A stretch of 64,000 nt of DNA from JAEUIE01 sp046350055 (GCA_046350055.1 JAXMBC010000001.1:4712001-4776000), one strand, 5' to 3'. Counted from the stretch's first letter, positions 18,547 to 27,348 are shown. Numbers and translations are program-made. Notes: generated from the sequence alone by a model not told the origin.

Positions 18547-20055
18547 CTAAAGCTGCATACGTAACATGCTTGCCACCTCACGTGGCTCTTCGGCCTGCGT
18601 GATCGCCTGTCCCACGGCTACTCGCTGTAACCCGGCTGCAACAACCTGCTCTATATTCTCCACCGTAATCCCACCAATGGCGAACGCAGGCAATGTAGTC
18701 TCCGCAGCCACTTGTTGTACATACTCCAACCCAGCATAGTTTTTGAAGCTCTTGGTCTGACTTGGAAACGTCGGCCCGACTCCTACATAGTCAGCCCCGG
18801 CCAGGATGGCAGCACGCAACTGATCGATATTATGAGTGCTTACTCCCACCACTGCATCAGGCCCTAACAGGCTCCGGGCAGAAGCTACTTCCAGATCGTC
18901 CTGCCCCAAATGCACACCATCTGCATGTGTCAGTTTGGCAAGGTCAGGCCGATCGTTCATGATAAAGAGCAGCCCCAACTCGCGGGTGACACTTCGTACT
19001 TCCCGGGCTATCGCCAGAAGTTCGCGGTCCGACTTGTTCTTCTCTCGCAGTTGCACGATTGAGACACCACCGGCAGCAGCTTCCTGGATCGTCCATTCAA
19101 TTGAGGCTGCACAACTACCCTTGGAAACAAGGAGATAGAGCTGCACCTTCGCCAGCCGATCGCGGGCCGACTGCCCCAGGAAGAGCGCTCGCTCTAACGT
19201 GTAACTCTGATAGCGCAGCTTCTCTAATTGTGCCCCTAGTGCCGCGGAGTGAATCTTGCCATATTCCTCCAACGACCTCAGCGCCTCCTGTAACCTCTGA
19301 GCATTGGCCTGCATGACAGCACTGAGCGAGTGTCGCTGATACTCACTGGCCGTGCTTAATCGTGCGCCGACATCCGATTCGGTCTCACGACTGCGCAAAA
19401 GTAATGAGGGAGGCATATATTGCCGAAGTAGTTCAGTCAATTGATGCCGAAGCATCTTGGCCTGTCGTGTCAGGAAGGAATCATTCAAGTGAAAACGAGC
19501 CAGTTCCTCCAGCACTCGTAAGGCTTCTCTGGCTCGGTTGGCGTTAGCATCCAGAATCCGTGCCAGAGAATACTGTTCGGTCGGCTGAGCAATTTGCAAA
19601 GGTTCATCCAACGACATTGGCAATGCCGCCTGCCCCGGCTTCAAGCCTGTCAGATCAGCTCCCAGCGCTATAAGCAGTTGTTCGACATCTTCTTCATGCT
19701 GAAGGAGTACCGACAACAGTTGATCCGAATGTACTTGAGGATCACCTGTTTGTTCCAGTGCCAGATGACGGGCTTCATACAGCAGCCTGGTCAGGAGCGA
19801 AGGCAACGGCGAGGGAAACTCTTCCTCCCCGCTCAATACTGGGTTGGATTCAGATCTGACAGACAGCGTCCGCAGAACGTGCTCCTGTGTGATATTCTGT
19901 TTCAACAAGAGCTGCGCAGTCACTCCTTCTTCTTCGTGAAGCAGACCAAGTAGAAGATGCACCGGCTCCAGTTCCGTGCTGCCCAGTGCAGCCTGCCAGG
20001 CTATACTTGCCTGTGCCGCCCGACGCGTGCCCATGGTCATATCGGGTAACAGCAT
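18547..20055 (-). CDS. thiE: Clp_N - ThiD2 - ThiE fusion, thiamine phosphate synthase
   Basis: Three regions are visible in 502 residues. Residues 1-140 look like a Clp N-domain with two repeats (ELEPVHLLLGLLHEEEGVT and VHSDQLLSVLLQHEEDVE). Residues 163-295 are a ThiD2-like region with two similar halves (ILDANANRAREALRVLEE and VMQANAQRLQEALRSLEE). Residues 303-502 are thiamine phosphate synthase: VQLREKN, HLGQDDL, YVGVGPTFPSQTK, and AIGGI. ThiE joins HMP-pyrophosphate and the thiazole phosphate. ThiD2-ThiE fusions are known; a Clp-type N-domain in front is unusual. The gene starts 2 bases after gpsA, same strand. No TPP riboswitch is obvious. Confidence 0.88.
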   Translation of the reverse strand: MLLPDMTMGTRRAAQASIAWQAALGSTELEPVHLLLGLLHEEEGVTAQLLLKQNITQEHVLRTLSVRSESNPVLSGEEEFPSPLPSLLTRLLYEARHLALEQTGDPQVHSDQLLSVLLQHEEDVEQLLIALGADLTGLKPGQAALPMSLDEPLQIAQPTEQYSLARILDANANRAREALRVLEELARFHLNDSFLTRQAKMLRHQLTELLRQYMPPSLLLRSRETESDVGARLSTASEYQRHSLSAVMQANAQRLQEALRSLEEYGKIHSAALGAQLEKLRYQSYTLERALFLGQSARDRLAKVQLYLLVSKGSCAASIEWTIQEAAAGGVSIVQLREKNKSDRELLAIAREVRSVTRELGLLFIMNDRPDLAKLTHADGVHLGQDDLEVASARSLLGPDAVVGVSTHNIDQLRAAILAGADYVGVGPTFPSQTKSFKNYAGLEYVQQVAAETTLPAFAIGGITVENIEQVVAAGLQRVAVGQAITQAEEPREVASMLRMQL

Positions 20056-20057
20056 AG

Positions 20058-21092
20058 TTAGCGTACCCCCAGTTGCAGCTCACTCTTCGGCTCTCGAGCC
20101 AGAAGATCACGTACTGCCTGCCGAGGCTCCTGCCCCTCATAAAGCACGCGATATACAGCTGAGCAAATGGGCATATCCAATCCCACTGCAGAACAACGTT
20201 CCTGCACACTTTTAGCGGTATACACCCCTTCAGCCACTTTGGGAGTACTGCTCATGATCTGTTGAAGAGTCTCCCCCTTTCCGAGTCGTTCGCCCAGCGC
20301 ACGATTGCGGCCATGTGGGCTAATACAGGTGGTAATTAGGTCACCCAATCCCGCCAGGCCAAAAAATGTCGCCCCCTCAGCTCCGTGCCTGACGCCAAAC
20401 TCAGTCATTTCGACCAGTGCTCGGGAAAGCAAAGCACTCTTGGCATTGTCACCAAAACTCAGACCATCACTAATCCCTGCTGCAATACCTATGACGTTTT
20501 TCAGTGCAGCCGCCAGTTCGACACCTATGATGTCGCTCCCGGTATAAATACGCACTGCCCCGCCATGGAAGCAGCGTTGCACACTCGCTGCCAGAGTTTT
20601 ATCCGCACTGGCAGCAACCAGTCCGGTCGGCTTGCCTCGTGTTACTTCCTCTGCATGGCACGGGCCGCTCAGGACAGCAAGTGATCTGGGCCCCAGTACT
20701 TCGGCAATGATCTCTGTCGGACGAAGAAATGTCCCTACCTCGAGGCCTTTGGCCACACTCACTACAGGAGTCGTTGAGCCATGAAGGACCGGGGCGAATC
20801 GTTGTAAAGTCGAACGGAGATAAACCGTAGGAACAGCAACAAGGAGCAGATCAGCATGAGCAACTGCTTCGGACTCTACCATGGTTAATTGAATTACTTC
20901 TGGAATCTTGACACCGGGAAGCAGATGAAGATTCTCCCGCTTTTCCTGTAATAACCTTCCATTGTCAGGCAGAGCACTCCAGAGCGAAACTTGAGGAATT
21001 CCCCGCAACGATGCCAGGATGGCACACGCGGTGCCCATGGCACCATCACCCAGCACCGCAAGTTTCTCCACTTTGTCCATCTTGGAACTCAT
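20058..21092 (-). CDS. gpsA: NAD(P)-dependent glycerol-3-phosphate dehydrogenase
   Basis: The 344-residue protein has the Rossmann motif LAVLGDGAMGTACAI, the conserved SVAKGLE and LSGPCHAEEV, the catalytic region AALKNVIGIAAGISDGL, and GLAGLGDLITTC. This matches bacterial GpsA, which makes sn-glycerol-3-phosphate from dihydroxyacetone phosphate for phospholipid synthesis in the cytoplasm. A GGAAG sequence lies a few bases upstream of the ATG. It is followed by the thiE fusion after 2 bases, so the two form an operon although their pathways differ. Confidence 0.95.
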   Translation of the reverse strand: MSSKMDKVEKLAVLGDGAMGTACAILASLRGIPQVSLWSALPDNGRLLQEKRENLHLLPGVKIPEVIQLTMVESEAVAHADLLLVAVPTVYLRSTLQRFAPVLHGSTTPVVSVAKGLEVGTFLRPTEIIAEVLGPRSLAVLSGPCHAEEVTRGKPTGLVAASADKTLAASVQRCFHGGAVRIYTGSDIIGVELAAALKNVIGIAAGISDGLSFGDNAKSALLSRALVEMTEFGVRHGAEGATFFGLAGLGDLITTCISPHGRNRALGERLGKGETLQQIMSSTPKVAEGVYTAKSVQERCSAVGLDMPICSAVYRVLYEGQEPRQAVRDLLAREPKSELQLGVR

Positions 21093-21271
21093 GCTACTTC
21101 CATATGTGGTAACGGGGGGAACTTTTCCTTCTATGCATAACTTACAACTCCATTGCGAACCGTGGGAGACAAGATCAAATGGTTTGATGCAAGCCTTACC
21201 CCATCACTGGTCGATGTAGAGCGTGGCGGATTCTTGCAACGTCATGCACCTTGCAAATGGGGGAGGGCTTC

Positions 21272-21487
21272 ATGCCGGCACATCTTCGAGTTTATCCTCA
21301 AGAGTTACCTCAGAAAGTAAAAGGCCCTACCGTACACCTTACCTTGAGCGAATTGTTTCCGCTGCTTTCGCAGGCACACCGTGGCAACTACGTGTGGCTC
21401 AACGACTTCGAAGATGACGAAGTCGTCATCAGCGAAGATCTGTACGAAGTCCTTCGCAGTTTCCGTGCCTATCGCCCTTCTGCCTAA
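21272..21487 (+). CDS. small hypothetical protein
   Basis: The 71-residue protein (MPAHLRVYPQELPQKVKGP...) has a strong purine-rich Shine-Dalgarno (GGGGGAGGG) just upstream of the ATG at 21272, which decides the start over a TTG at 21251. The sequence VHLTLSELFPLLSQAHRGNYVWLNDFEDDEVVI has no signal peptide. I do not recognise the family. It lies in a gap between divergent gpsA and convergent prsW-like genes and appears to be a stand-alone gene with its own promoter upstream. Confidence 0.6.
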   Translation: MPAHLRVYPQELPQKVKGPTVHLTLSELFPLLSQAHRGNYVWLNDFEDDEVVISEDLYEVLRSFRAYRPSA

Positions 21488-21497
21488 ATGGATGGTC

Positions 21498-22838
21498 CTA
21501 CACCTTGGCCAAACGGTTGTGACGCAGAAATGACAGCACCTGATGCTGTTGCAGTGCCCAGTCGAGCAATGCCAGGAAGCCGAAGCTCATCAGTGCCACG
21601 ATGAGAGCAGCCCAGTTCATTTCTAGTTTCAGAAATGCGTCGAATAACCCATGGAGAAACATGGGTATCGAGCACGCTGCAATCACCAGCAGCACTTTGT
21701 CCCACCATCGTTGTGCCTGCTTGATCCTGCCACGCAACATGTAACACATGATCGCTACCGAGCCGGAAAGAATAGCATGCAAGGCTACACAGGAAATAAA
21801 CCGCAGGAAATAAGCGTCTCCTCGCGCTACACCGTTATACTGGCCGCTTGCATATTCCAAGCCTTCCGCCAATCCAAATCCTACACCCGAGGAGAGGCCC
21901 CAGAGAAATGCACCATGCCAGTTGGGCTTCTTCATCTTCAGATAAAGAAACACGGGCAGAAGTTTTATCAACTCCTCGCATAAGCCCACGCTGAAAATAA
22001 AACCTGACAGTGTCTTAATAAACCCGGTTCCATCATCGAGAGCCCAATTATAGAACAGGCCGATGAGTTTGAACGGCCAGAGAATGATCAGCGATGGTCC
22101 ATTCATCCAGGGGCTTTGCGAAATCATGGCTATGATCTGAATGAACTCCAGCAGTAGAATGCCAAGTGTTGCAGTGAATAAGGCGACGAGCACCAGTTGC
22201 CATGGCTTAGCAGTCGTTCGCACAGAAAGGATGATGAAGAACTGCAGAAAGAAGAATCCCGTAGCTCCCGCCACCAACCAATGCATGGACGAATCTCGAG
22301 GCAGCCAGGCACCGATAAGCTTGTGATTCGGAATGATCTCAAAAAACGACTCCATGTGCGAGGCACGTCGTCTGGAGCCACGCAGCATATTCTCTTCCGC
22401 CTCATCCTTGTCGTCATCCGACAGTTGATCCATTGTTTGCTTAAGGCGATCCATTACATCCGATTTATCATGCCCCCTGAGCAATGAAGCAATGAGTGGA
22501 ATGAGAGCGAGAAGAAGAAGCCAGTGCAAGTGACGTACGTACCAGGGGATTTCTTCCGCCAGCAAGCGCTCATCCTGCGTCAGCTTGCGTGCTTTCTTCG
22601 TTTTGGGTTTCTCCAGCGTATTCGCCATGCCTGCAGCAGGAAGATCATTTAGAGGAGGCCGCTGGACTGGCTGGTGAATTGGATAACTTGCTGCTGACTC
22701 AGGATCATACAAGGTTGCAATGAATGGTGCTGTTACCCTGGCTCTACATTGCGGGCAAAGAAACACCTTGCCTGCTGCACTCTCTGGCACCTTCAGCGCT
22801 TGACTACACTGACCACAATTAAACAGGATTGGAGTCAC
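21498..22838 (-). CDS. PrsW-family intramembrane metalloprotease with N-terminal zinc ribbon
   Basis: The gene starts with GTG. The 446-residue protein begins with a zinc-ribbon (CGQC near residue 8 and CPQC near residue 28). A linker and eight or more hydrophobic segments follow. PrsW-type motifs are visible: CEELIKLLPV (EExxK), FGLAEGLEYA, VALHAILSGSVAI and FLHGLFDAFLK. In Bacillus, PrsW cuts anti-sigma factor RsiW in the membrane; the target here is unknown. The neighbouring hypothetical gene ends 1 base upstream of its start on the same strand, so the two are probably co-expressed. Confidence 0.85.
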   Translation of the reverse strand: MTPILFNCGQCSQALKVPESAAGKVFLCPQCRARVTAPFIATLYDPESAASYPIHQPVQRPPLNDLPAAGMANTLEKPKTKKARKLTQDERLLAEEIPWYVRHLHWLLLLALIPLIASLLRGHDKSDVMDRLKQTMDQLSDDDKDEAEENMLRGSRRRASHMESFFEIIPNHKLIGAWLPRDSSMHWLVAGATGFFFLQFFIILSVRTTAKPWQLVLVALFTATLGILLLEFIQIIAMISQSPWMNGPSLIILWPFKLIGLFYNWALDDGTGFIKTLSGFIFSVGLCEELIKLLPVFLYLKMKKPNWHGAFLWGLSSGVGFGLAEGLEYASGQYNGVARGDAYFLRFISCVALHAILSGSVAIMCYMLRGRIKQAQRWWDKVLLVIAACSIPMFLHGLFDAFLKLEMNWAALIVALMSFGFLALLDWALQQHQVLSFLRHNRLAKV

Positions 22839-22839
22839 G

Positions 22840-23697
22840 CTATTCTTCCAACGGTATCGGAATCACCTCATCTGGCGAAACTGGTTGCAAACGATTTCGA
22901 TCCCGAGCTTCATTTTCCAAATGTTTCAGACGCTGCTCCACTTCGCGCAACTTCGCGAGCAGTGTTGGCAAAAGTTGCAACGGGTCATCTTTACGGACGA
23001 GGAATGGCACCCGGGGATAATTCAAATGACGCTGCAACGCAGCAAAGAAATAGAGTGGATCACGCCCTCGATTCGCCCGAGCAATCTTCCCTTCCTTCTC
23101 ACCAAACAGGACTGGAGGCAACTCCAGGATTGATTCTCTGGCACGATGTTCGACAGCATAAACTTCCGACCGCAGGTACACGAGATCGGCAAATTCCACC
23201 TCACCAATATTCCGACGCACTACTTCCAGAAAGTCACGCCAATCGGAATCGTAGAAGCTGTCCAGCATCATGGCGTCGAGGCCCTCATCGTAACCGAGCC
23301 TGTTGCGACACAGCACCTCAAACTGATAGACAAACAATCCCTGGGGCGTGGGTGATTGACTACGATACTGAGCTTCGTACTCCAGGACTTCGAGGGCAGT
23401 ATCCATGCTGAAGCGAAGGCCTTCTTCTTCAGCCTTGGATAGCACAAAGCCCTGAAATGGCGTGAAATAGTGAGGCAATCGCTGCACTGCACTACTCAGT
23501 AGCCCGGTATGCTTCAGTTCTGTTGCCATGAACTGAATAGCCATCGGCAGACGCGTGATGGCCAGGATTTCTTCATGCATCCGACTCAGGATTTCCTGGG
23601 ACGGACGTCCATCCCGCTGTCTCATCCGAAAGGCATGGAAGAAGTAAGCTTGCTCGATGTATTCGTCTTGTCCCAGGACGGGAGCGAGTGTACTCAT
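22840..23697 (-). CDS. hypothetical protein, probable partner of the PrsW gene
   Basis: The start at 23697 gives MSTLAPVLGQDEYIEQAYFF; an ATG at 23721 would add eight residues. The 285-residue protein is soluble, rich in Arg and Glu, and has no signal peptide. Near the C-terminus it has a short coiled-coil-like stretch (LLAKLREVEQRLKHLENEA). I recognise no family. It ends 1 base before the GTG of the PrsW-like gene. The 106-base region upstream is shared with divergent queF. Confidence 0.65.
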   Translation of the reverse strand: MSTLAPVLGQDEYIEQAYFFHAFRMRQRDGRPSQEILSRMHEEILAITRLPMAIQFMATELKHTGLLSSAVQRLPHYFTPFQGFVLSKAEEEGLRFSMDTALEVLEYEAQYRSQSPTPQGLFVYQFEVLCRNRLGYDEGLDAMMLDSFYDSDWRDFLEVVRRNIGEVEFADLVYLRSEVYAVEHRARESILELPPVLFGEKEGKIARANRGRDPLYFFAALQRHLNYPRVPFLVRKDDPLQLLPTLLAKLREVEQRLKHLENEARDRNRLQPVSPDEVIPIPLEE

Positions 23698-23803
23698 GTG
23701 GCTATTATGCCAGAAACTCACCTCGATATCATCATTGATCTGGTACCATCACCATGCTTCACTCAAGCCATAGAATCTTAGTATACATGTTGACGAGATT
23801 TCC

Positions 23804-24169
23804 ATGAGCCAGCCTGTTCCACCACATTCGATGCTTGAACCGATCACGAATCAGTACCCCCAACGTGACTATCTGATCACCATTCGATGCCCGGAGTTCA
23901 CAACAGTTTGCCCCAAGACTGGGCAGCCTGATTTTGGAACATTGACATTCAACTATGTTCCAGACAAGCTCATTGTTGAGCTCAAATCACTGAAACTCTA
24001 TCTGCAAGCGTACCGCAACGTGGGCATCTTTTACGAAATGGTTGTCAATCACATCCTTGATGACTTTGTGAAAGCCATCGCTCCAAGAAAGCTTACACTC
24101 GTGGGTGAATTTACGCCACGTGGCGGAATCAGTTCCGTTCTCACAGTTGAATATGTAAAACCTTCATAA
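23804..24169 (+). CDS. queF: NADPH-dependent 7-cyano-7-deazaguanine reductase
   Basis: The 121-residue protein is a short, unimodular QueF. It has the catalytic Cys36 in EFTTVCPKTGQPDF with Asp43 seven residues later, and RNVGIFYEMVVNHILDD, which holds the conserved Glu and His. QueF reduces preQ0 to preQ1 in the queuosine pathway for tRNA modification. I saw no other queuosine genes and no obvious preQ1 riboswitch in the 106-base upstream gap. The ankyrin-type gene starts 11 bases downstream. Confidence 0.95.
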   Translation: MSQPVPPHSMLEPITNQYPQRDYLITIRCPEFTTVCPKTGQPDFGTLTFNYVPDKLIVELKSLKLYLQAYRNVGIFYEMVVNHILDDFVKAIAPRKLTLVGEFTPRGGISSVLTVEYVKPS

Positions 24170-24180
24170 GCGAGCCTCTC

Positions 24181-24780
24181 ATGCATCGTCGCACTTTCAC
24201 AGCCAGCCTGACTTCCCTGGGATTCACCATACCTTTGCTGGCAGACGATCCTCCCAAGAAGGCACCTGCCTCTACCACACCCGTGGAAGCTCCGTTCACC
24301 CGCGATTATCCAGAACCCAAGTTCAAACCCAAGTAGGCCAAGCCACAATTGAATCGGCAAATGGTGCAGGACTTCGTCATCTATGCCCATTCTGAGTTGG
24401 ACATGGTGAAGAAACTCCTCGAACGGGAACCAGCTCTGATCAATGCGACAATGGACTGGGGTGCAGGCGATTGGGAAACAGGGCTGGGTGGGGCTTCGCA
24501 TATGGGTCGCAAGGATATTGTGATGTTTCTACTGGAGAAAGGCGCTCGAATCGACCTGTTCTGCGCTGCTATGATGGGACAACTGGAAGCAGTAAAGGCG
24601 TACCTGAAACTCCAGCCCAAACTCATCGATGCGAAAGGACCTCATGGCTTTTCCCTCCATTTCCATGCACAGGTGGGAGGAAAGGAAGCCGAAGCGGTAC
24701 TTGAATACCTGCAATCGATCAAAAAGATCGAGCTAAAGCCAAACCCCTTCCTCAAGAAGGAAGGGGCTGCGAAAAAGTAG
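24181..24780 (+). pseudogene. Tat-signal ankyrin-like gene interrupted by in-frame TAG
   Basis: The ATG at 24181 begins a twin-arginine type signal (MHRRTFTASLTSLGFTIPLL) and the frame continues as a Pro/Lys-rich linker to a TAG at 24334-24336. The same frame then carries on without a further stop to 24780. The downstream part has ankyrin-like repeats: DMVKKLLEREPALINA, ASHMGRKDIVMFLLEKGARID, and AAMMGQLEAVKAYLKLQPKLIDAKG. Read through the stop, the product would be 199 residues. The two parts share frame, linker style and order, so this looks like one gene with a nonsense mutation. A sequencing error is possible. An internal start at 24349 (TTG) could also make a cytoplasmic short form. Confidence 0.75.
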
Positions 24781-24801
24781 CAGATCATTCTCACCCGCCG
24801 A

Positions 24802-25776
24802 CTAACGGCGAATATTACTTGTGAATACCTTGTTTGCTTGCTGGCGTCGGCGGTACCAGATCCCCGCGCCACCAACGCCCAAAACTCCTACTAGTGCAAG
24901 AGTCGTGGGCTCCGGCACAGCAGCAATGGGGCCTGCAATTGTCAGTAAACCATCCGGAAACGCTGTCAATTCGGAAAAGGTTGTTGAAACTGCAACATAA
25001 TTGGTACCTGCTGTCAGGTTAATCCAAAAACTGGAACTCTCATCCAATCCAAGATCACCGTCGTCGTCCAAACCGATGAGGTTAGTCAACGGATTGAGCG
25101 GATCAAAATTGCCTTGATACAGCAACAGGAAACCATCAGTACCGTTGGTATAAAGACCAAAATGGTGAGCCCCTGATGCTTGTGCTGTAAAATTGCTCGT
25201 TTGAAAATGATAGCTTCCGGTTCCGGCTGTGAATAAGTCATCAGGACGAGTGAAGGTAGCTGTGCTGGTATCGAAACTGACAGGAATGGGAGCGACGATG
25301 TCGGTATAAAATGTTACGGATGCATTCGCCAGATTTGCTGTGCTTCCAAACAACGCCTGAGTTAACCCCAACTGATGAATTCCACCCAGATTTGCAGCCG
25401 CGTTGTTCGCTAGAAACCCTTCAGGAGGTGATCCAAAGTTTGCTGAAGCATTGGCAGGTGGGGAAAACGTGAAAGGATTTCCATCGTTTGTACCACCCTG
25501 CAGGCGATCCAATTGTCCTCCACCAAGATTGGTTACCCCTGTCAGGCTGGCCAGCAGTTCATTGGAAAAGGGAGTACCTGAAACAGCGGTCCAGTCACCA
25601 TTGACATGGAATGCTCGGGCACGCCCCGTAGCTCCAGAAGTATCAATGTTGTAGTTCGATACGGTATCGGTGATAGTGCCTGGTGTGAAACTGAATGTAA
25701 ACACATCAGCATAGACAGGCATGGTTCCAAGTATAAATCCACCAACACTTAGCGCTAAAGTTCTTAGCTGTCTCAT
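24802..25776 (-). CDS. secreted protein with PEP-CTERM sorting domain
   Basis: The start at 25776 has GGAG 6 bases upstream and gives a signal peptide (LALSVGGFILGTMPVYA). The 324-residue protein has a beta-rich, Ser/Thr/Gly/Asn-rich body with no recognised catalytic motif. The C-terminus is a standard PEP-CTERM: VPEPTTLALVGVLGVGGAG followed by WYRRRQQ, that is the PEP motif, a hydrophobic helix and basic residues. Exosortase would process it; no exosortase gene is in this window. The gene stands alone between the ankyrin-like gene and tnaA. Confidence 0.88.
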   Translation of the reverse strand: MRQLRTLALSVGGFILGTMPVYADVFTFSFTPGTITDTVSNYNIDTSGATGRARAFHVNGDWTAVSGTPFSNELLASLTGVTNLGGGQLDRLQGGTNDGNPFTFSPPANASANFGSPPEGFLANNAAANLGGIHQLGLTQALFGSTANLANASVTFYTDIVAPIPVSFDTSTATFTRPDDLFTAGTGSYHFQTSNFTAQASGAHHFGLYTNGTDGFLLLYQGNFDPLNPLTNLIGLDDDGDLGLDESSSFWINLTAGTNYVAVSTTFSELTAFPDGLLTIAGPIAAVPEPTTLALVGVLGVGGAGIWYRRRQQANKVFTSNIRR

Positions 25777-25865
25777 TGTCAACTCCAGAAGTAAAGCTGT
25801 CTTTACCTTAATAGCTGAAAAACATCAGTCAACCTAAAACCAGGCAAAGTAGGAAAGCTATGAAC

Positions 25866-27224
25866 TCATAACTCGGAGAATCGTGCGGAGAAATGCCTTA
25901 GCGCAACTGGTTCCTGAATGATCTTCAATCCTCGCAGTGTCAAACGGCGCTGATACAACTCCGTTAGCGCCTCGATTACGTAATCAACGTGGCTCTGCGT
26001 ATATACCCGGCGCGGAATCGCTAATCGTACCAACTCTAAAGAAGGAGTCGGTCGTCCAGCACCGCCAAACATCACACTTCCAATTTCACAAGCACGAATG
26101 CCAGCCTGACGATACATACCTACTACCAAGGCCTGTCCCGGAAACTGCTCTTGTGGTATGTGTGGACAGAATGCCTTGGCATCGATGTAGATTGCATGGC
26201 CTCCTGGTGGCTGCATGATCTTTATTCCTGCTTTCACCAGCCCTTCTCCCAGATATGCTGTGCTACGGATTCGATATTGTAAATAATCCTCATCAAGCAC
26301 TTCCTGAAAGCCTTGTGCCATGGCTTCCAGATCACGCCCAGCCAGGCCTCCATAAGTCACGAAGCCTTCCGTCAGGATGAGCAAGTTATTTGCTTTTTCT
26401 GCGAGATCATGGTCACGAAACAGCAGCACACCACCAATATTCACCAGACCGTCTTTTTTGGCACTGATGGTAGCACCATCTGCCAGGCGGAAAAGCTCCA
26501 TTGCAATGTCACGTGCAGTGCGATTCTCCTGCCCTGTTTCACGGAGTTTGATGAAGTAGGCATTTTCAGCAAAGCGACAGGCATCGAGGAAAAGAGGAAT
26601 GCCATGCCGCTGGCAAACTACCTTGACAGCTTTTACGTTTTCCAGACTGACTGGCTGCCCACCCCCTGTGTTGTTTGTAATAGTCAGCATGACCAATGGA
26701 ATTTGTTCCCTACCTGTGCTGGCAATCAACTGTTCCAGTCGATCAACATCCATGTTGCCCTTGAATGGATGCTGATACTGCGGATCGCGGGCTTCAGAAA
26801 TAGGCAAATCGATTGCCTGGGCTCCAGTATCCTCGATATTGGCACGCGTGGTATCAAAATGGCCGTTACTGGGAATGACTTTCCCTGGTCCGCCTACCAG
26901 TTTAAACAAAATGCGCTCGCTCGCTCGCCCTTGATGCGTGGGGAGCACATGAGGCATACCGGTCAAGGTGTTCAGTACCTCCTGAAAGCGAAACCAACTC
27001 CGCGCTCCTGCATAGCTTTCATCACCAGCCATGATCCCAGCCCACTGGGCAGCGCTCATTGCGCACGTACCACTATCTGTAAGCAAATCAATCAGCACAT
27101 CCTCTGCACGCACCTGGAACAAATTGAAGTACGACGATTGCAATGCTACTTCCCGCTGCTCGCGGGTTGTGAGCTTGATCGGCTCCACCATCTTGATCTT
27201 GAACGGCTCGATGATTGTTTTCAT
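25866..27224 (-). CDS. tnaA: tryptophanase (beta-eliminating lyase family)
   Basis: The 452-residue protein belongs to the tryptophanase/tyrosine phenol-lyase family, with the PLP lysine in TISAKKDGLVNIGG (Lys257) and HQGRASERILF. Three positions known to separate the two enzymes read like tryptophanase. HFDTT has Asp124 where tyrosine phenol-lyase has Thr, GIRACEIGS has Ile where the lyase has Arg, and the C-terminal LRHFSARF has His where the lyase has Phe. It would convert tryptophan to indole, pyruvate and ammonia. No leader peptide like TnaC is evident. It is divergent from the HTTM-partner gene. Confidence 0.82.
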   Translation of the reverse strand: MKTIIEPFKIKMVEPIKLTTREQREVALQSSYFNLFQVRAEDVLIDLLTDSGTCAMSAAQWAGIMAGDESYAGARSWFRFQEVLNTLTGMPHVLPTHQGRASERILFKLVGGPGKVIPSNGHFDTTRANIEDTGAQAIDLPISEARDPQYQHPFKGNMDVDRLEQLIASTGREQIPLVMLTITNNTGGGQPVSLENVKAVKVVCQRHGIPLFLDACRFAENAYFIKLRETGQENRTARDIAMELFRLADGATISAKKDGLVNIGGVLLFRDHDLAEKANNLLILTEGFVTYGGLAGRDLEAMAQGFQEVLDEDYLQYRIRSTAYLGEGLVKAGIKIMQPPGGHAIYIDAKAFCPHIPQEQFPGQALVVGMYRQAGIRACEIGSVMFGGAGRPTPSLELVRLAIPRRVYTQSHVDYVIEALTELYQRRLTLRGLKIIQEPVALRHFSARFSEL

Positions 27225-27296
27225 GAGATTACTCTATGTGAATGTGACTGATTCACAAATCGGAGTCAGCCATCCAGTTGACCTTGCATAAATAAC

Positions 27297-27336
27297 CCTT
27301 TTCGCCCAAAGTATGATCGAACTTACTTCGAAAAGG
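27297..27336 (+). promoter_or_regulatory. inverted repeat around a -10-like box upstream of the HTTM partner
   Basis: CCTTTTCG at 27297-27304 and CGAAAAGG at 27329-27336 form an exact 8-base inverted repeat. TATGAT at 27312-27317 lies between the arms. The position, 12 bases before the ATG at 27349, suits an operator, but no regulator is known. Confidence 0.3.
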
Positions 27337-27348
27337 TAGCGAAGTGCC

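Noticed and set aside
20056..21271. TPP riboswitch near the thiE fusion
   Set aside because: The gap before thiE is 2 bases and nothing TPP-like was seen upstream of gpsA.
23698..23803. preQ1 riboswitch upstream of queF
   Set aside because: The 106-base gap shows no clear preQ1 aptamer pattern by eye.
12891..24220. Shared 5' context (CCTCTCATGCATCG) at the NHL gene (12905) and the ankyrin-like gene (24181)
   Set aside because: Both begin with the same Tat signal codons, which explains most of the identity; a shared regulatory element is not needed.
26313..27251. 312-codon open frame antisense to tnaA
   Set aside because: The sense strand is a complete tryptophanase; the antisense product has no recognisable pattern.
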